Assembly: GCA_029168955.1 (NCBI GenBank)
Contig: JAPDOI010001925.1
Span: 58,816 to 122,815 of the forward strand
Origin: Aplectana chamaeleonis
Taxonomy: Eukaryota; Nematoda; Chromadorea; Rhabditida; Cosmocercidae
Length of the DNA: 64,000 bases
Direction of reading: 5' to 3'
Under the pieces are notes generated by a model, which made no database searches, was not told where the DNA came from, and saw only the letters and a program-made list of their open reading frames with translations. Shown here piece after piece: positions 1 through 9,481 of this stretch. Each line of letters opens with the position of its first letter. The first letter of the stretch is position 1. The position numbers were made by a program, and so were the translations under genes.

Positions 1-184
1 GTTTCAAGAAGGGCGCAGAGCTTTGGAGACATTTCCTTGACAATCAAGGGAAATGTGCAGCACCTTCACTGTTCGTCACTCATTACTACCGCTCTGTCAT
101 TTCGACTTACTAACTTCCATAAATGAGTTCTATATACTATACATTGGATCCGACTCACTCATTTTCGGATATCCATCCGAGTGA

Positions 185-310
185 CCCGAAACTTTCATGA
201 TTCAAAATCCGATTCACCGAAAAAACGTCAAAATCCGAATGATCCAAAATCCGATTCACCGAAAAACGTCAAAATCCGTTTGATGCGAAATCTGAATCAT
301 CGTAATGTGC
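185..310. repeat. AT-rich 42-bp tandem repeat, block 1
   Basis: Two consecutive units share the motif CCGATTCACCGAAAAA followed by a GTCAAAATCCG stretch. The motif GATTCACC occurs at 211 and again at 253, exactly 42 bp apart, and a degenerate third unit follows. A second block of the same family lies at 1,975-2,235. The sequence is unrelated to the other 42-bp repeats in the window. Confidence 0.75.
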
Positions 311-589
311 CATGAGTCGGGTAATGATTCGGATACCGAATATCCGAAAAATCTCATGATTCTCGATAAAATCTCGGATAACGAGTCCAATATTGGTAGA
401 TTCGGCATGTCCTGTAACTCAAACAAGCTTATCCGATGCCACGATTTGACATTCCATTCTACAGTAGCCATACAGGTGCGTAGTTACACTGCAGACATCC
501 AATTGGCGCGCATAAAGAAATTTACGCCGCTTTTTGTTGCGCATCATCAGCCCAGATTATGCGCATAATTGGCATTAATCCCCTCCGTT

Positions 590-1370
590 TTGGCTGCCTG
601 TGCGAGTATAGGGCCTTTCAGAGTGGCATCGCTGCAAAATTTTGGCGTCGCTCTCCAGAGCGAGAGAAATGTGGCGCGATCATGACTTGTCGCCGAATCA
701 TATTTCTGTCTCTGCGTCTCTTACCTAATCGCCGCCGTTTGTTCGATGGAAAAATCAGTGAAATAGGGAAAATAATTATTCTACAGAGAGTCAATGGACA
801 CGTACTAACAAAGGAACACCAACAAATAGAAAGAAACTACTGCGGGATGGCAGCGACAGCGATCAAAATGGTCGAAATAATTTTTATCGCGCGACGTTGT
901 TGCCGTCGCTACTAGCTCGCGCACTCTGAAAGAGCGGCGGTCGCACCCGTTGCACGGCACAGTTTGTGCTGCGTAGCACCCCCCATCACTCACACCGTCT
1001 CCGCGACAGCGAGTTTTGCTGCGACGCCACTCTGAAAGGTTCTTAGGGGTATGGTATACTTTGCCGCTTTCATCACCGGCAAGCATGCGATCTAGCGCTA
1101 ATCGCTGCTGACCTGCATCGTAACAACGGCATCGGTCGTCGCAGGCACAGTTATCGCGCGTCTGTCACAGCGGCGCTACGCGGAGGGCTGACATACTGCA
1201 AATGGGCAGAAGCTTGTCGCTGTCGCGGACCGAAGCTTGGAGCACACTGCGACAGCGACAGGTTTAGTGCTAGGCCTAAAGGGTGGGAGCTCCTCGACTG
1301 GCGGTCGCCGTCGCTGTGCAGAACGAAGCGACAGTGTGTCGCCAAAGTATACCTTTCCCCTTATGGCGCA
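590..1370. repeat. Overlapping imperfect foldback elements
   Basis: CCTTTCAGAGTGGC near 615-630 is matched in inverted orientation by GCCACTCTGAAAGG near 1,025-1,040. Flanking bases extend the match to arms of about 60 bp. A second inverted pair joins the GGTATACTTTGCCGC stretch near 1,053 to GGCGACACAC and CAAAGTATACC near 1,340-1,352. The interior is rich in GCGACAGCG-like motifs. The open frames across it look like by-products of this repeat and no coding signal was recognised. Confidence 0.45.
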
Positions 1371-1520
1371 TTGAGGGTACGATTGACTCCCAGAAACCAT
1401 GTGTATTAATCGAACGGGCAATCCTGTCTTGGGTTGATTAGACAGGAACTCACGGGTATTTACGAAATCGATGGGAAGGACTGATACTCGTGATACTCAT
1501 CTATACTAATGCTTTAAAAT

Positions 1521-1802
1521 TACTGTGCTTCTCTGGGTTAAATTCCGGTCCGCAATTGCGTCTCGACACGCTTTGCGGCCGCGCGCTTCCGAGTCGGAAG
1601 AGTTTCCAGTGTCGCAGCCGCCGATCTGTTGGCTCTAGGTGTGTTTTAGAAACTGAAAACTAAATAAAATTGAAGAAAACTGTATAAAAGGCCATATCGA
1701 GTCGGCTTTGGAGCTGGAAACTCGATTGACTCGAGCGCGTGCGGCCGCAAAGCGTGACGAGACGCAATTGCGGACCGCAATTTGGCCCAGATAAGCACAA
1801 TA
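1521..1802. mobile_element. Palindromic MITE (family P), copy 1
   Basis: About 282 bp. It begins TACTGTGCTTCTC and ends with the near-complement AAGCACAATA, and its terminal inverted repeats are about 60 bp long. The left arm contains GCAATTGCGTCTCGACACG and GCGGCCGC; the right arm contains GCGGCCGCAAAGCG and GAGACGCAATTGC. TA at both ends suggests TA target duplication, as in Tc1/mariner-like elements. There is no internal coding capacity, so it is non-autonomous. Other copies are at 10,630-10,912 (complete), 19,035-19,153 and 27,466-27,565 (halves). Confidence 0.8.
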
Positions 1803-1974
1803 CACTCACTTTGAAGAGATTGTGAAAAGTGATTGTATCTGTTTGGTTTGCAAATATTCCGAGATAAAGATGATTATCAATAAATTCATTTATCGTTGTA
1901 AGGTAGAAAAATGTTTTCTCCGAGGATTTTCGCCACACTATCGATTTTCGATAGACTTTTAGAATTATACCATA

Positions 1975-2235
1975 TTTTATCCGACCGGATATCCGACTCG
2001 GATATTCGGTTTCCGACTCCCCGAAAAAAGGTCGAAATCCGAGTCATTCAAATTCCGATTCACCGAAAAAAGGTGATATTTAGATAGATCCGAAATCCGA
2101 CTATCCGTCTCGCCTCCCTATCCGAGTGACTCGGATTATCCGATGCCGCTATTTTGAATCTATCCGTTTGAGTCGGATATTCGCGACCTTTGGTTTTTGA
2201 GTTAACCGAAATCCGAGTATCCAATTTTTTTCATT
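1975..2235. repeat. AT-rich 42-bp tandem repeat, block 2
   Basis: This is the same family as the block at 185-310. The unit start CCGA occurs at 2,013, 2,055, 2,097 and 2,140, that is, spacings of 42, 42 and 43 bp. Units share CCGAAAAAAGGT and a TCCGA-rich half. Divergence between units is high, so the array is old or poorly homogenised. Confidence 0.75.
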
Positions 2236-2400
2236 CGTATCCAATGTAAACTATATACGCGGAGAGACTGAGCTTATCAAAATCACCCACGTGATCAAAG
2301 ACAATCACCCACGTACTAATTTCATCTATTGAGAACAAGGGCATGATGTTGGTCAACTAGGGAAACATAACCTAAAATGCGAGTGCGTTTGTCCTTATGA

Positions 2401-2664
2401 TTACAGAGATGGTAATGCGAGAACAATCGCTTGGAAAACTTCACAATTTGGAAGGAAGGGCAGTGGGTTGCGACACAATGGAAGGAGGGACGGAAGGGGT
2501 CGGAAGTTTGACGCCAGTAGCAACCGACGATCTACCGCTGGCTTCTTATGTTTTGCGGTTTGATCCCAAATTTTCATACCCCACGCTCTGCTGTGAATGT
2601 CCGGCAGCCCGCTCTGTTTAAGAGAGTTCATACGGACAGCAACTTCAGGGTAGACGGAAGTCAA
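2401..2664 (-). other. Weak coding-like open frame, unrecognised
   Basis: On the minus strand an 87-codon frame contains a protein-like stretch near its start (VYPEVAVRMNSLKQS, then GLPDIHSRAWGMKIWDQ). A possible donor of the form GCG|GTAGAT follows about 130 nt in. No domain is recognised and the second half looks like random translation. It could be a relic exon. The surrounding 2,240-2,750 holds nothing else recognisable. Confidence 0.15.
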
Positions 2665-2754
2665 TCAACACTTTTTTGACTGACTAGTCTGCCTCAAGGA
2701 GTTGGCGCACGCCAAAGTTTTCTGGGAGCGAAAGCTTCGCTAGGTCTCGCTAGT

Positions 2755-3297
2755 TTAAAGGCAGTGGTCACGTTGAAAAACGCTATCGAAAAAACTACAA
2801 AAATCAGCTTAGATATAAAACAGCTCAAAAACTATGAAGGTAGCGCGGTGAAAAACGGGCTAGAATTAGAGTTATTGAGACCCTAAATTTCCAGTTCGTG
2901 CACACGTGCACAGAAAGATCACAGTCTCATGCCAAGCATTCAAAAATCATCGACACTCAGAGGAAGGAATAAATGCAAATTTACCTAATAAAACAGTAAA
3001 TAATGAAAGCAAGCACTTCAACCAATGTATTTGACTATACGTGTACATAAATCCGAAAGTTCATTGATTGAAATTCAATTTCAAGCCAGCTGATGTTCTC
3101 GATATTAGAGATCATCGATGCCGATGATGTGGGTGGACTCGTCCACCATCAAAAGACAAGAAAGTTCAGGCTTCGAATTTGGCTCAGAACAGCTATTTTT
3201 TCGCGATTTTTTCTTATAGTTTCTACTACTCTATACTCAGAAAAGGGTTTAGAGAGGAAAAGAAGACGAGCATATTTGAAAGCGACCACTGCTTTAA
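2755..3297. mobile_element. TTAA-flanked MITE, family M1, copy A
   Basis: 543 bp including TTAA at both ends (2,755-2,758 and 3,294-3,297). The termini read AGGCAGTGGTCACG on the left and, inverted, CGACCACTGCT on the right. The interior carries GTTCGTGCACACGTGCAC and TCGATGCCGATGATGT, both shared with copies at 13,226-13,772 and 26,139-26,749. TTAA target choice is typical of piggyBac-like transposition, but the TIR does not identify the transposase. Short frames inside it are not genes. Confidence 0.85.
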
Positions 3298-3423
3298 GAA
3301 CTAAGTGAATCAAGCGCTAAGTGATAAATTACACCCCGAAACTGCGTTGCTCTCGAAGAATAATAAGCCTTGATACACAATTACGTTTGAGGGATCTGCT
3401 GTAGAAGGGAAACCCTTGGAAAA

Positions 3424-4178
3424 AGTTGTGACATTTCCAAAAGGTTAGGCTCCGCGGAAAAGGTTAAAGATTTGGCTTGGCTCAAAATGTGGTGCCATTC
3501 CTCTTGTTAGATTTGGCGATCAACTAAATCTTTCAAATGTTGTGAATTGTGAAATTCCTCTTGTTAGATTTGGCGAATAACGAAGTCTTCATAATGTTGT
3601 GAAATTGTTGCAAATGGATTTGGCACACGCCCGGAAGAAATCCGCGTCGGGTTTAATTCAGAGCAAGCCAAAGAGCGATAAATCTAGCAAAACATAAGAA
3701 AACGCTTCTATGTCCCTAGCAATAGGTGGCGTCAAGGCAGACTGGAGACAATCCAGAGTCTTATTTTTGCCTTAGTTTGCGATTTTTCACCCGTTGACTG
3801 GCGAAAAATGGTGTATCGGTAGCGGAACCGTCGGGGAGGCTCCTGTCCGTTCCGACGGCTTCTGTAATTGGCGTGGGTTTGACCACGAGGACGTGCCAAT
3901 CCTCCTGGCGTGTGATTTGACTTTGATTATTGATAGTGCGCCTGCCAAATCCATTTGCAACAATTTCACAACATTTTGAAGACTTCGTTAATAGCCAAAT
4001 CTAAACGGAGGAGTTTCACAACATTTTATGTTCAACGCCAAATCTATTTGCAACAATTTCACAACATTTGAGAGATTTAGTTGATCGCGAAATCTAACAA
4101 GAGGAATTGCACCACATTTTTAGCAAAGCCAAATCAGTAACCTTTTCCGCGGAGCCCAACCTTTTGAAATTCACAACA
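3424..4178. mobile_element. Large foldback (inverted-repeat) element
   Basis: The whole 755-bp segment is an imperfect palindrome. GGCTCCGCGGAAAAGGTTA near 3,448 is matched inverted by ACCTTTTCCGCGGAGCC near 4,140-4,157. Inward, both arms repeat the themes CTCTTGTTAGATTT and TGTTGTGAAATTGTTGCAAA. The centre (about 3,640-3,940) is unique and contains no convincing gene. Arm lengths are roughly 200-230 bp. Confidence 0.8.
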
Positions 4179-4212
4179 ATCTCTCATGCTCGTTGACAAA
4201 TGTTTTAACAAA

Positions 4213-4773
4213 TTTATTCCACAACTTCATCCGCATATGATACAGAGCAGAACCAGAAAAAGGTGGATCCAAAGATCCAAAAACAGGTAGAATGACACCT
4301 GTTCACAAGGGATCAGCACGACCGAGGTATTCCTGAGATCATTGCTGCGCGTTGGCAATCTCGACATCGTCCTCCTCGTACGCTGTACCATTGTAAAGAT
4401 GATGTCGCTTCGCCGCTCTCCAATGTCGTCAAATTCCACTTCACAGGGCCTGAATCAATTCATTCCCATACAAATAAAAGAATCCAAAAAAATGAAACAT
4501 GTGACAACAAACATAGTTTTCAATGAAGAACTCTTGAACTGTTCAAAATGGCTTGTGTTCCTTTTCTCATGTTGTTGTTCCCCTTCAAGACATAGTTGGC
4601 CTTCGTTTCGTCACTCATCTCCGCTCCGTCAACATCATCCTCCTCCACAGAATTCTTATGGCCATCAGTAAGCTGTTCAGGCCGCCCCTCAAGAGGGGCG
4701 GCCTGAACAGCCTACTGATGGCCTTGTCGCCGTTTTCGCGAACCCAAAGTCTAAGGTTTATCCTGATAAGCAA
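4213..4773 (-). CDS. Possible 3' end of an unrecognised minus-strand gene
   Basis: Three coding-like pieces lie in order on the minus strand. The first follows the acceptor-like TGCTTATCAG near 4,773 and reads INLRLWVRENGDKAIS. The second, near 4,670-4,530, reads LTDGHKNSVEEDDVDG and then AEMSDETKANYVLKG. The third, bounded by ATTGATTCAG and GAACAG|GTGTC (4,449-4,299), reads PCEVEFDDIGERRSDIIF. If the last donor is not used, the frame runs to a stop at about 4,227, and AATAAA lies at 4,218-4,213. No family is recognised. The near-perfect hairpin at 4,660-4,723 sits between pieces one and two, so the gene may be broken. Exon borders are guesses from splice-like motifs. Confidence 0.22.
4660..4723. 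repeat. Near-perfect 31-bp-arm hairpin
   Basis: Arms at 4,660-4,690 and 4,693-4,723 pair along 31 bp with one mismatch and a 2-nt AA loop. The core is GGCCGCCCCTC / GAGGGGCGGCC. It is GC-rich within an AT-rich region. As RNA it would be a strong stem in either direction. It does not look like a bacterial terminator. See the separate finding. Confidence 0.85.
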
Positions 4774-4894
4774 CAATCACGTAGGCATGTAATACAAATA
4801 GTGAAATCATATCTTAGCAGAATCATAGTTTGAGACGACGAGGAAGACTTAAGAGGTTGGAGAACGGGTTTCAGGAAACATAGGGTTCAGCGAG

Positions 4895-5375
4895 AATCGC
4901 CCTGACAGTTGGCCACGACCACTCGGCCGCTTCGTCTACAGGATGGGGCGGGGCCTGTGCATAAGTCGGTCTGAACATGGTCTGATGGAACACGGCAGCG
5001 TTCCATGCTGCTTATCTGTCGTAATAAACATTCCTAAACCACCTTACATTCTTAGCATAACGTACCCCAAGAGCCTCACCACATTTTTGGTGCATTGGCC
5101 GGGAAGCGAACCCGGGCTGCCCGCGTGGCAGGCGAGCATTCTACCACTGAACCACCTACGCACCAAAAAATGTGAAGAGGCTCTTCGGGTATGCTATACC
5201 CGGTAAAAATGCAGGGTGGTTCAGGAATGTTCATCGAGACAGAGAAACAGCACAGGACGTTGCCGCGTGCCATCAAACCGAGTTCAGACTGGCTTATACA
5301 TAAGCCCCGCCAGCCCCCCCCCACTAGGAGCGAGGCGACCGGGTGGCCCTGGCCAACTGCCAGCACAAGAATTAT
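4895..5375. repeat. Large inverted repeat enclosing a tRNA-Gly-like gene
   Basis: The left arm (about 4,895-5,090) and right arm (about 5,162-5,375) are imperfect reverse complements. Matching landmarks are CAGTTGGCCA (near 4,909 and, inverted, near 5,352), the GCATAAG / CTTATACATAAGC pair, and AACATTCCTAAACCACC versus GGTGGTTCAGGAATGTT. Immediately beside the tRNA the pair is AAGAGCCTC...CACATTTTTGGTGC versus GCACCAAAAAATGTG. The loop between the arms is almost exactly the tRNA-like gene. Frames running through this region on the minus strand look spurious. Confidence 0.75.
5091..5161 (-). tRNA. tRNA-Gly (anticodon GCC)-like gene, possibly a pseudogene
   Basis: 71 nt on the minus strand fold as tRNA-Gly. 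It has a D arm containing GGTTCAGTGGTAGAAT, anticodon loop CTGCCAC (anticodon GCC), and a T arm CCGGG-TTCGCTT-CCCGG with A as discriminator base. The anticodon stem pairs CTCGC with GCGGG through a G-U type pair. The acceptor stem GCGTAGG / CCAATGC has one A-A mismatch and one G-U pair, and the T loop reads TTCGCTT where TTCGATT is usual. Internal A and B boxes are present. The stem defects, and its position in the loop of a long inverted repeat, suggest a transposed copy rather than a standard functional gene. Confidence 0.8.
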
Positions 5376-5587
5376 GGACTGTCCGTCCAATAAGAAGGCA
5401 GTTTTCATGAGATTGGCTGAGTGGCACTTGACCAGTGATCGATATTGCCAACTGGCCAAATATAAAGGCATTTCTGGAGACGCAGGATTTGCACGTTTGT
5501 GATGAATCATGTCATTTCCGTAAAAATCGATCCTGTCAGGATTCCAGTCAGCCTTGATGTACATCCTATATTTCGGAGCCAAACTTA

Positions 5588-5700
5588 CTCTTTCCTTCGC
5601 GCGCTTGTGCGGTGGAAGTGCAGAGACAGCGAGAAAGTGTGGGATGAGACGCAGCATACGCGCGCAGACGTACGCGACAGACGGAAATGAATTTTACTCC
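5588..5700. repeat. Short dispersed repeat (about 110 bp), copy 1
   Basis: Shares the series GTGCGG, AGAGACAG(T/C)GAGA, CAGACG with copies at about 12,465-12,615 and 14,703-14,835. This copy is the most divergent. Function is unknown and no coding potential is evident. Confidence 0.45.
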
Positions 5701-5990
5701 AATATAGAGAAAATCCATATCACGCTAATCAAAAGTAATGGCGAAATTACACTGCGGTTAACAGTATTGTCAACTGTACAGCAATATAATTCAGCGGGAA
5801 GTGATTACTAATGATGGCATACTATTCAGATAAATGATTCTCATAAATAATGGACCAGGATTTCCAACTGATCGAATTTCAATGAAATATGCATGCGACG
5901 TAGGGGTATAAGTTGAAAGAGAGCCAGAAGAATCAGGCAGAACACTTGAGATAGTGGAGAAAGAAAGCAAAACTAGAAAAGGTGAGGAAA

Positions 5991-6152
5991 ATGGAGCAAC
6001 GGAGGCATCATCACCATCGCGCTATCGATTTATGCAAGCTACATAGGGCCCAATTCATCCGCCTTGTTGTTCGTAACAAGTGCGTTCCTAAGTTTGGGGA
6101 ACAGTTGTTCAATATGCTGTTTGTAATAGATCCGTACATCAGGCCGATTTAA
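5991..6152 (+). CDS. Short open frame with globin-like helix pattern, doubtful
   Basis: 53 codons from an ATG at 5,991 to TAA at 6,150-6,152; the frame is open upstream to a TAG at about 5,952. It has a basic N-terminus (MEQRRHHHHR) followed by HRAQFIRLVVRNKCV and KFGEQLFNMLFVIDPY. That order (basic helix, FG, then LF-x-x-LF and a proline) resembles the A-to-C helix region of nematode neuronal globins, but the haem-pocket histidines would lie further on and no next exon is seen. There is no GT donor where a globin exon would end. This is an inference from residue pattern only. The opposite strand also has a 62-codon frame here. Confidence 0.2.
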   Translation: MEQRRHHHHRAIDLCKLHRAQFIRLVVRNKCVPKFGEQLFNMLFVIDPYIRPI

Positions 6153-6159
6153 TGCGCAG

Positions 6160-6660
6160 CGTAACTTGTTCATTGTTTTTTCGCGGATTCCGATGTAGTT
6201 CGGAATATGTCCGTTCCCAAAATTCACTGCCGATTACTTGTTCGTTTCGTGCCCGTATCCGAGGCACTTCTTCGATTTACGTCGCACGTTAATTGTACGT
6301 GCGCCGTTGCAACCACCAACAACTAACGTTTGAATTAAGTAATTCAACCGAACGTTGTCCACGCGAAGATATATTGTTTTACAATTGTTCGCTGTGTTTT
6401 ATGTCGTTCTCAAATTGTTCAAAAAGTTCTGAGTAGCGGCCGTCAATATAATATTATCAATACCATCGACCCGTACCGTCTTCGGGCACGTTGCATGGGC
6501 CAGATTCGTGTCTGCTCGTGCAGTGTTTCTAGCTAACGCTGCCTTCCACTTGTGCCAAAGCCTTCTCATTTGCGAATTATATGTTATAATTCAACGGTAA
6601 CCTTCAGTATTATGTATCTTTGAGTGCATCTATTTACTTCTCGGCAAACCACCAAAGCTG
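6160..6660. other. AT-rich stretch with nothing recognised
   Basis: No repeat arms, splice-bounded frames or RNA gene could be recognised between the doubtful globin-like frame and the foldback starting near 6,664. Confidence 0.4.
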
Positions 6661-6663
6661 CCA

Positions 6664-7348
6664 TAGTAGACAGAATATCTGAGCCATCTTAGTATTAGAT
6701 GATAGCGTTCGCGGGAAATTTCGACGGAGCGTAGTTATTGATTTTTTAGCGGATTTTGTGATTTCTCGACTTCGATTTTTTCTGACTTATCCGAGAAGTT
6801 TTAGCCTCGAAGCTGCAAAGTTAAGTATAACGGCTTAGTCCTTAATCAATAGTATTTTTCGACAATTATCGATCGTTTTTTATGAAAACTCGATTCTTGC
6901 CTTTTTTCGCCGATTTTCAAAATAACGAGCTATAATTGGCGAAAAAAATACTATCGTAATACTTTGCGGTCCCTATTGAAGTTGGCGCAAATTCGGTTTC
7001 ATAAGCTATAACATAGGTGCACCGAGTTTGCGCCAACCTTAAATCAGGGAACGCGAAGTATCGTTAGGATTTATGCCGACGTGATGACGGCTAAGTTCCT
7101 AATCGATAGTATTTTTCGTCAATTATTGATAGGTATTTTAAAAATCGATATAAAAAGGCGTGAATCAAATTTTCAAAAAAAAAACGATCGATAATTGTCG
7201 AAAAATACTATTGATTAGGGACTTAGCCATTAAAACCGAAGCTGCAATATCACAAAATCAGCTAAAAGTCATTAATTGCGCTCTGTCGAAAGTTTTCGCA
7301 AAGGCTATCATCTAATTCCAAGGCGGCTCAGATATTCTGTCAACTACA
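6664..7348. mobile_element. Large foldback element
   Basis: About 685 bp. The outer left end GACAGAATATCTGAGCC (near 6,669) is matched inverted by GGCTCAGATATTCTGTC (near 7,324-7,340). Inside, TATTTTTCGACAATTATCGA near 6,850 pairs with TCGATAATTGTCGAAAAATA near 7,188. The centre holds a further pair, GTTGGCGCAAA / TTTGCGCCAAC. Several nested inverted repeats make this one long imperfect palindrome. The 66-codon frame overlapping its right end is not a gene. Confidence 0.8.
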
Positions 7349-7349
7349 A

Positions 7350-7964
7350 TACCGCCCACGAAACATGTCCAAAAGCGCGTCGCGGACGCAATTTTCCGTC
7401 CGCGACGGAAAAACACGACGAAAACGTCAAAAGCATTCACAATGAACATTTCGAGAATACTCGATACGACTCGTAGCGCTGATTTCAAAAATGTTTTCAG
7501 ACTTGAGAAAGACTGGAGTCTTGATCTACTTATGACTCATTTTCTCTTGAGAAGGTAAACTCTTTTAGAGTATGTATTTTCGAATATTCGAATTCTGAGA
7601 AGACCGTCCGCTCCGCCTTGTCGAGCTGATTAGGAATCTGTATTTCTTTTTGTAATGAAAACTATTTCTGACCTACTTATGACCCATTCACCGTCCGAGA
7701 AGCCAAATTTTTCAAGATTTCAAAGGATTTGAAACTATTCCGCTCCAAACAATTGGTATCGCATTGTTGAGGTGAAAAAATGTGTTCATATTTGGAAAAG
7801 ACGCAAGTTTCAGCCTGTTTTTTGGCTAGTTATGGGCGAACTCCACCCTGACCTCGTTAATTACCTTCGGTTCTCGCACTAATTACATATAGTGCGTTCT
7901 CGAGTGACTCTACTGCAGTCAACCGAAAGACTGTGCTTTTGACTTCCCTTCCGCAACAGGTTAA
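7350..7964. other. Unassigned stretch
   Basis: Contains a diverged local duplication, ATCTACTTATGACTCATT near 7,522 and ACCTACTTATGACCCATT near 7,670. Otherwise nothing recognisable. A possible acceptor and donor around 7,500-7,555 coincides with that duplication and was not accepted as an exon. Confidence 0.4.
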
Positions 7965-8466
7965 TTAAAGACAGTGTTCACGATGGGAATCGTTTTTCTG
8001 TTTTCCCGCCTATTTTGAGAACGCCGTCATGCTTTTTCCAATGATGTCCCTGAATTCGTACAAGACCTTCTGGGAACGGAGTTATGGTCCCTCAAAGATT
8101 GAGCGAAGGCAACATTGTGGACGAGTTGTCCGAGGCTTGTAACTTCCGTCTCTTGCAGCCGAAGTGTGCGAGCTGACCTGAGTAAAGAGAGAAGCTGAGA
8201 AAAGGGGAGAAGGGAAGAACGGGGCTAATGATTGGAAATCATCGCTCATCTCACGATCTCGAGCATTAATTTGTTCACGTTGGTGGGCGTGTATTGCGCT
8301 TTTGGGGTTGTCCTTGCGCTCGAAGTGGCAACTTCGGGCTCTTTTGGAGCTTTTTCTGGCTCTTTTTCATGCGTTCTTTGAACGTCAACGTTACAGTGTG
8401 CCCCTCCATTACCCATTCCTGGTGGAAACTGAAACACATTTTTTTTATCGTGAACACTGCCTTTAA
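7965..8466. mobile_element. TTAA-flanked MITE, family M2, copy D
   Basis: 502 bp with TTAA at 7,965-7,968 and 8,463-8,466. Termini are AGACAGTGTTCACGAT and, inverted, ATCGTGAACACTGCCT. The interior carries ACGGAGTTATGGTCCCTCAA, shared with copies at 31,736-32,228 and (minus orientation) 23,455-23,777. It has no coding capacity. Confidence 0.85.
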
Positions 8467-8682
8467 GGACAATCCTGGGCGCATTTTCATATTATGTGGC
8501 AGACGAGCAACACCAATGGCATTGAACTTTATACTGTCTCCCCAAAGCAGGACTGGTTCATTGTTTCGCTGAAAGATCCATACGAAATGGAGAAATACCG
8601 TATTTCCTCTTTTAGAAGTACATGTACTTCTATTACTCAGGCCCCTATTTTATATGTACTTCTATTAGAGGAAATACGGTAA
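8467..8682 (+). CDS. Possible C-terminal exon extended by a MITE, unrecognised
   Basis: A frame open from the MITE boundary at 8,467 reads AHFHIMWQ, TSNTNGIELYTVSPKQDW, then FIVSLKDPYEMEK with a protein-like residue pattern. An acceptor-like AG lies at 8,501-8,502. Without the small MITE at 8,596 the next codon would be the stop TAA. With the 84-bp insertion the frame continues for 28 further codons and ends at TAA 8,680-8,682, re-formed by the duplicated TA. The family is not recognised. Both edges are MITE boundaries, so this may be a stranded gene fragment. Confidence 0.25.
   Translation, partial: GQSWAHFHIMWQTSNTNGIELYTVSPKQDWFIVSLKDPYEMEKYRISSFRSTCTSITQAPILYVLLLEEIR
8596..8681. mobile_element. 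Small TA-MITE with CCGTATTTCCTC termini
   Basis: 86 bp including TA at each end. The left terminus CCGTATTTCCTCT is the exact complement of the right terminus AGAGGAAATACGG, and the inner halves repeat GTACTTCTATTA. From memory, similar CCGTATTTCCTC termini occur in Caenorhabditis MITEs. It is non-autonomous, with Tc1/mariner-like TA insertion inferred. Confidence 0.8.
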
Positions 8683-8689
8683 TTGGATC

Positions 8690-8960
8690 TCCTTCAAATC
8701 CACATTCTCACTCCCTCAACTGACAAATCAGAAAAAAAAAATTCAGAACTAGTGAACCTTCTCGAAAATTTTAAAAAGCGATTTTGTTTTATTTTTTTGT
8801 TTTCCAGCAAATCATTACTTTATATTGAATGCATTGACTATTTTGTTTTCCTTTCAATTTTTTATGAATTTCAATTTTTTTATTCATTTGTATTATTATA
8901 CTTATTGTTTTTTATTGTTTTCAATTATTAATTACTGTTTTCTCAAATATTTTTTTCGTT
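8690..8960. other. AT-rich flank of truncated LINE
   Basis: T-rich low-complexity DNA with no feature. The open frames through it are artefacts of composition, although one runs on into the LINE fragment. Confidence 0.5.
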
Positions 8961-9481
8961 ATTTAATTAATCACCTTATAATAGCTTACAAATCATCTAT
9001 TCGCCCACTACTAGAATATGGCACTTCAGTGTTCAACCCAAATTCGAAACGCAGCATTCAGCGACTGGAGTCAGTTCAAAACAGTTTTACTAGAAAGCTC
9101 TGGATGCGTTTACATGAATATGATTACACGACTACTCCTTCGGCTTCTGTCCGCAACAGAATATTTATGCTGTCGACTTTACAATACCGCAGAAGGAAAT
9201 ATGATCTCATAATGATCTACAAAATAACCTTTGGTAAAATACCTAATTGTGTCAACAAATTTTATACATTTTCCCCGTCCAACATCAGAGGGGGTCAGTT
9301 CAAGTTGAATTTTTCGAGGGCAAAAAGTTGCTTGAGAGCTTCATTCTTCACACAAAGAGTAGGCTCTGAATATTTGAAACTCTCCAAGAAGTACGCTATA
9401 CCAGCGTCCTTTCCTCAATATAAAAAGCTTGTTGAAAAGTACTCACATGAATTAGAGGCTGCTCAGTTTTACCACAGATAA
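8960..9481 (+). pseudogene. 5'-truncated CR1-like LINE: C-terminal end of ORF2
   Basis: From about 8,985 the translation shows the post-RT region of a CR1-like ORF2: YKSSIRPLLEYGTSVFNP, VQNSFTRKLW, YRRRKYDLIMIYKI, GGQFKLNFSRAKSCLRASFF and RVGSEYLKLSKKY, ending in a stop at 9,479-9,481. The same order of motifs occurs in the longer element at 22,340-22,834, with many substitutions, so the two are different lineages. The RT core and endonuclease are absent. 5' truncation is the normal result of incomplete target-primed reverse transcription. About 110 nt of 3' UTR and a TAAA-repeat tail follow. Confidence 0.85.

Noticed and set aside
1..126. Open frame from the window start (FGDISLTIKGNVQHL)
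   Set aside because: Possibly a partial exon, but cut by the window edge, with no recognisable family and no clear donor.
5076..5657. 193-codon minus-strand frame
   Set aside because: It runs through the tRNA-Gly-like gene and its inverted-repeat arms and has no domain.
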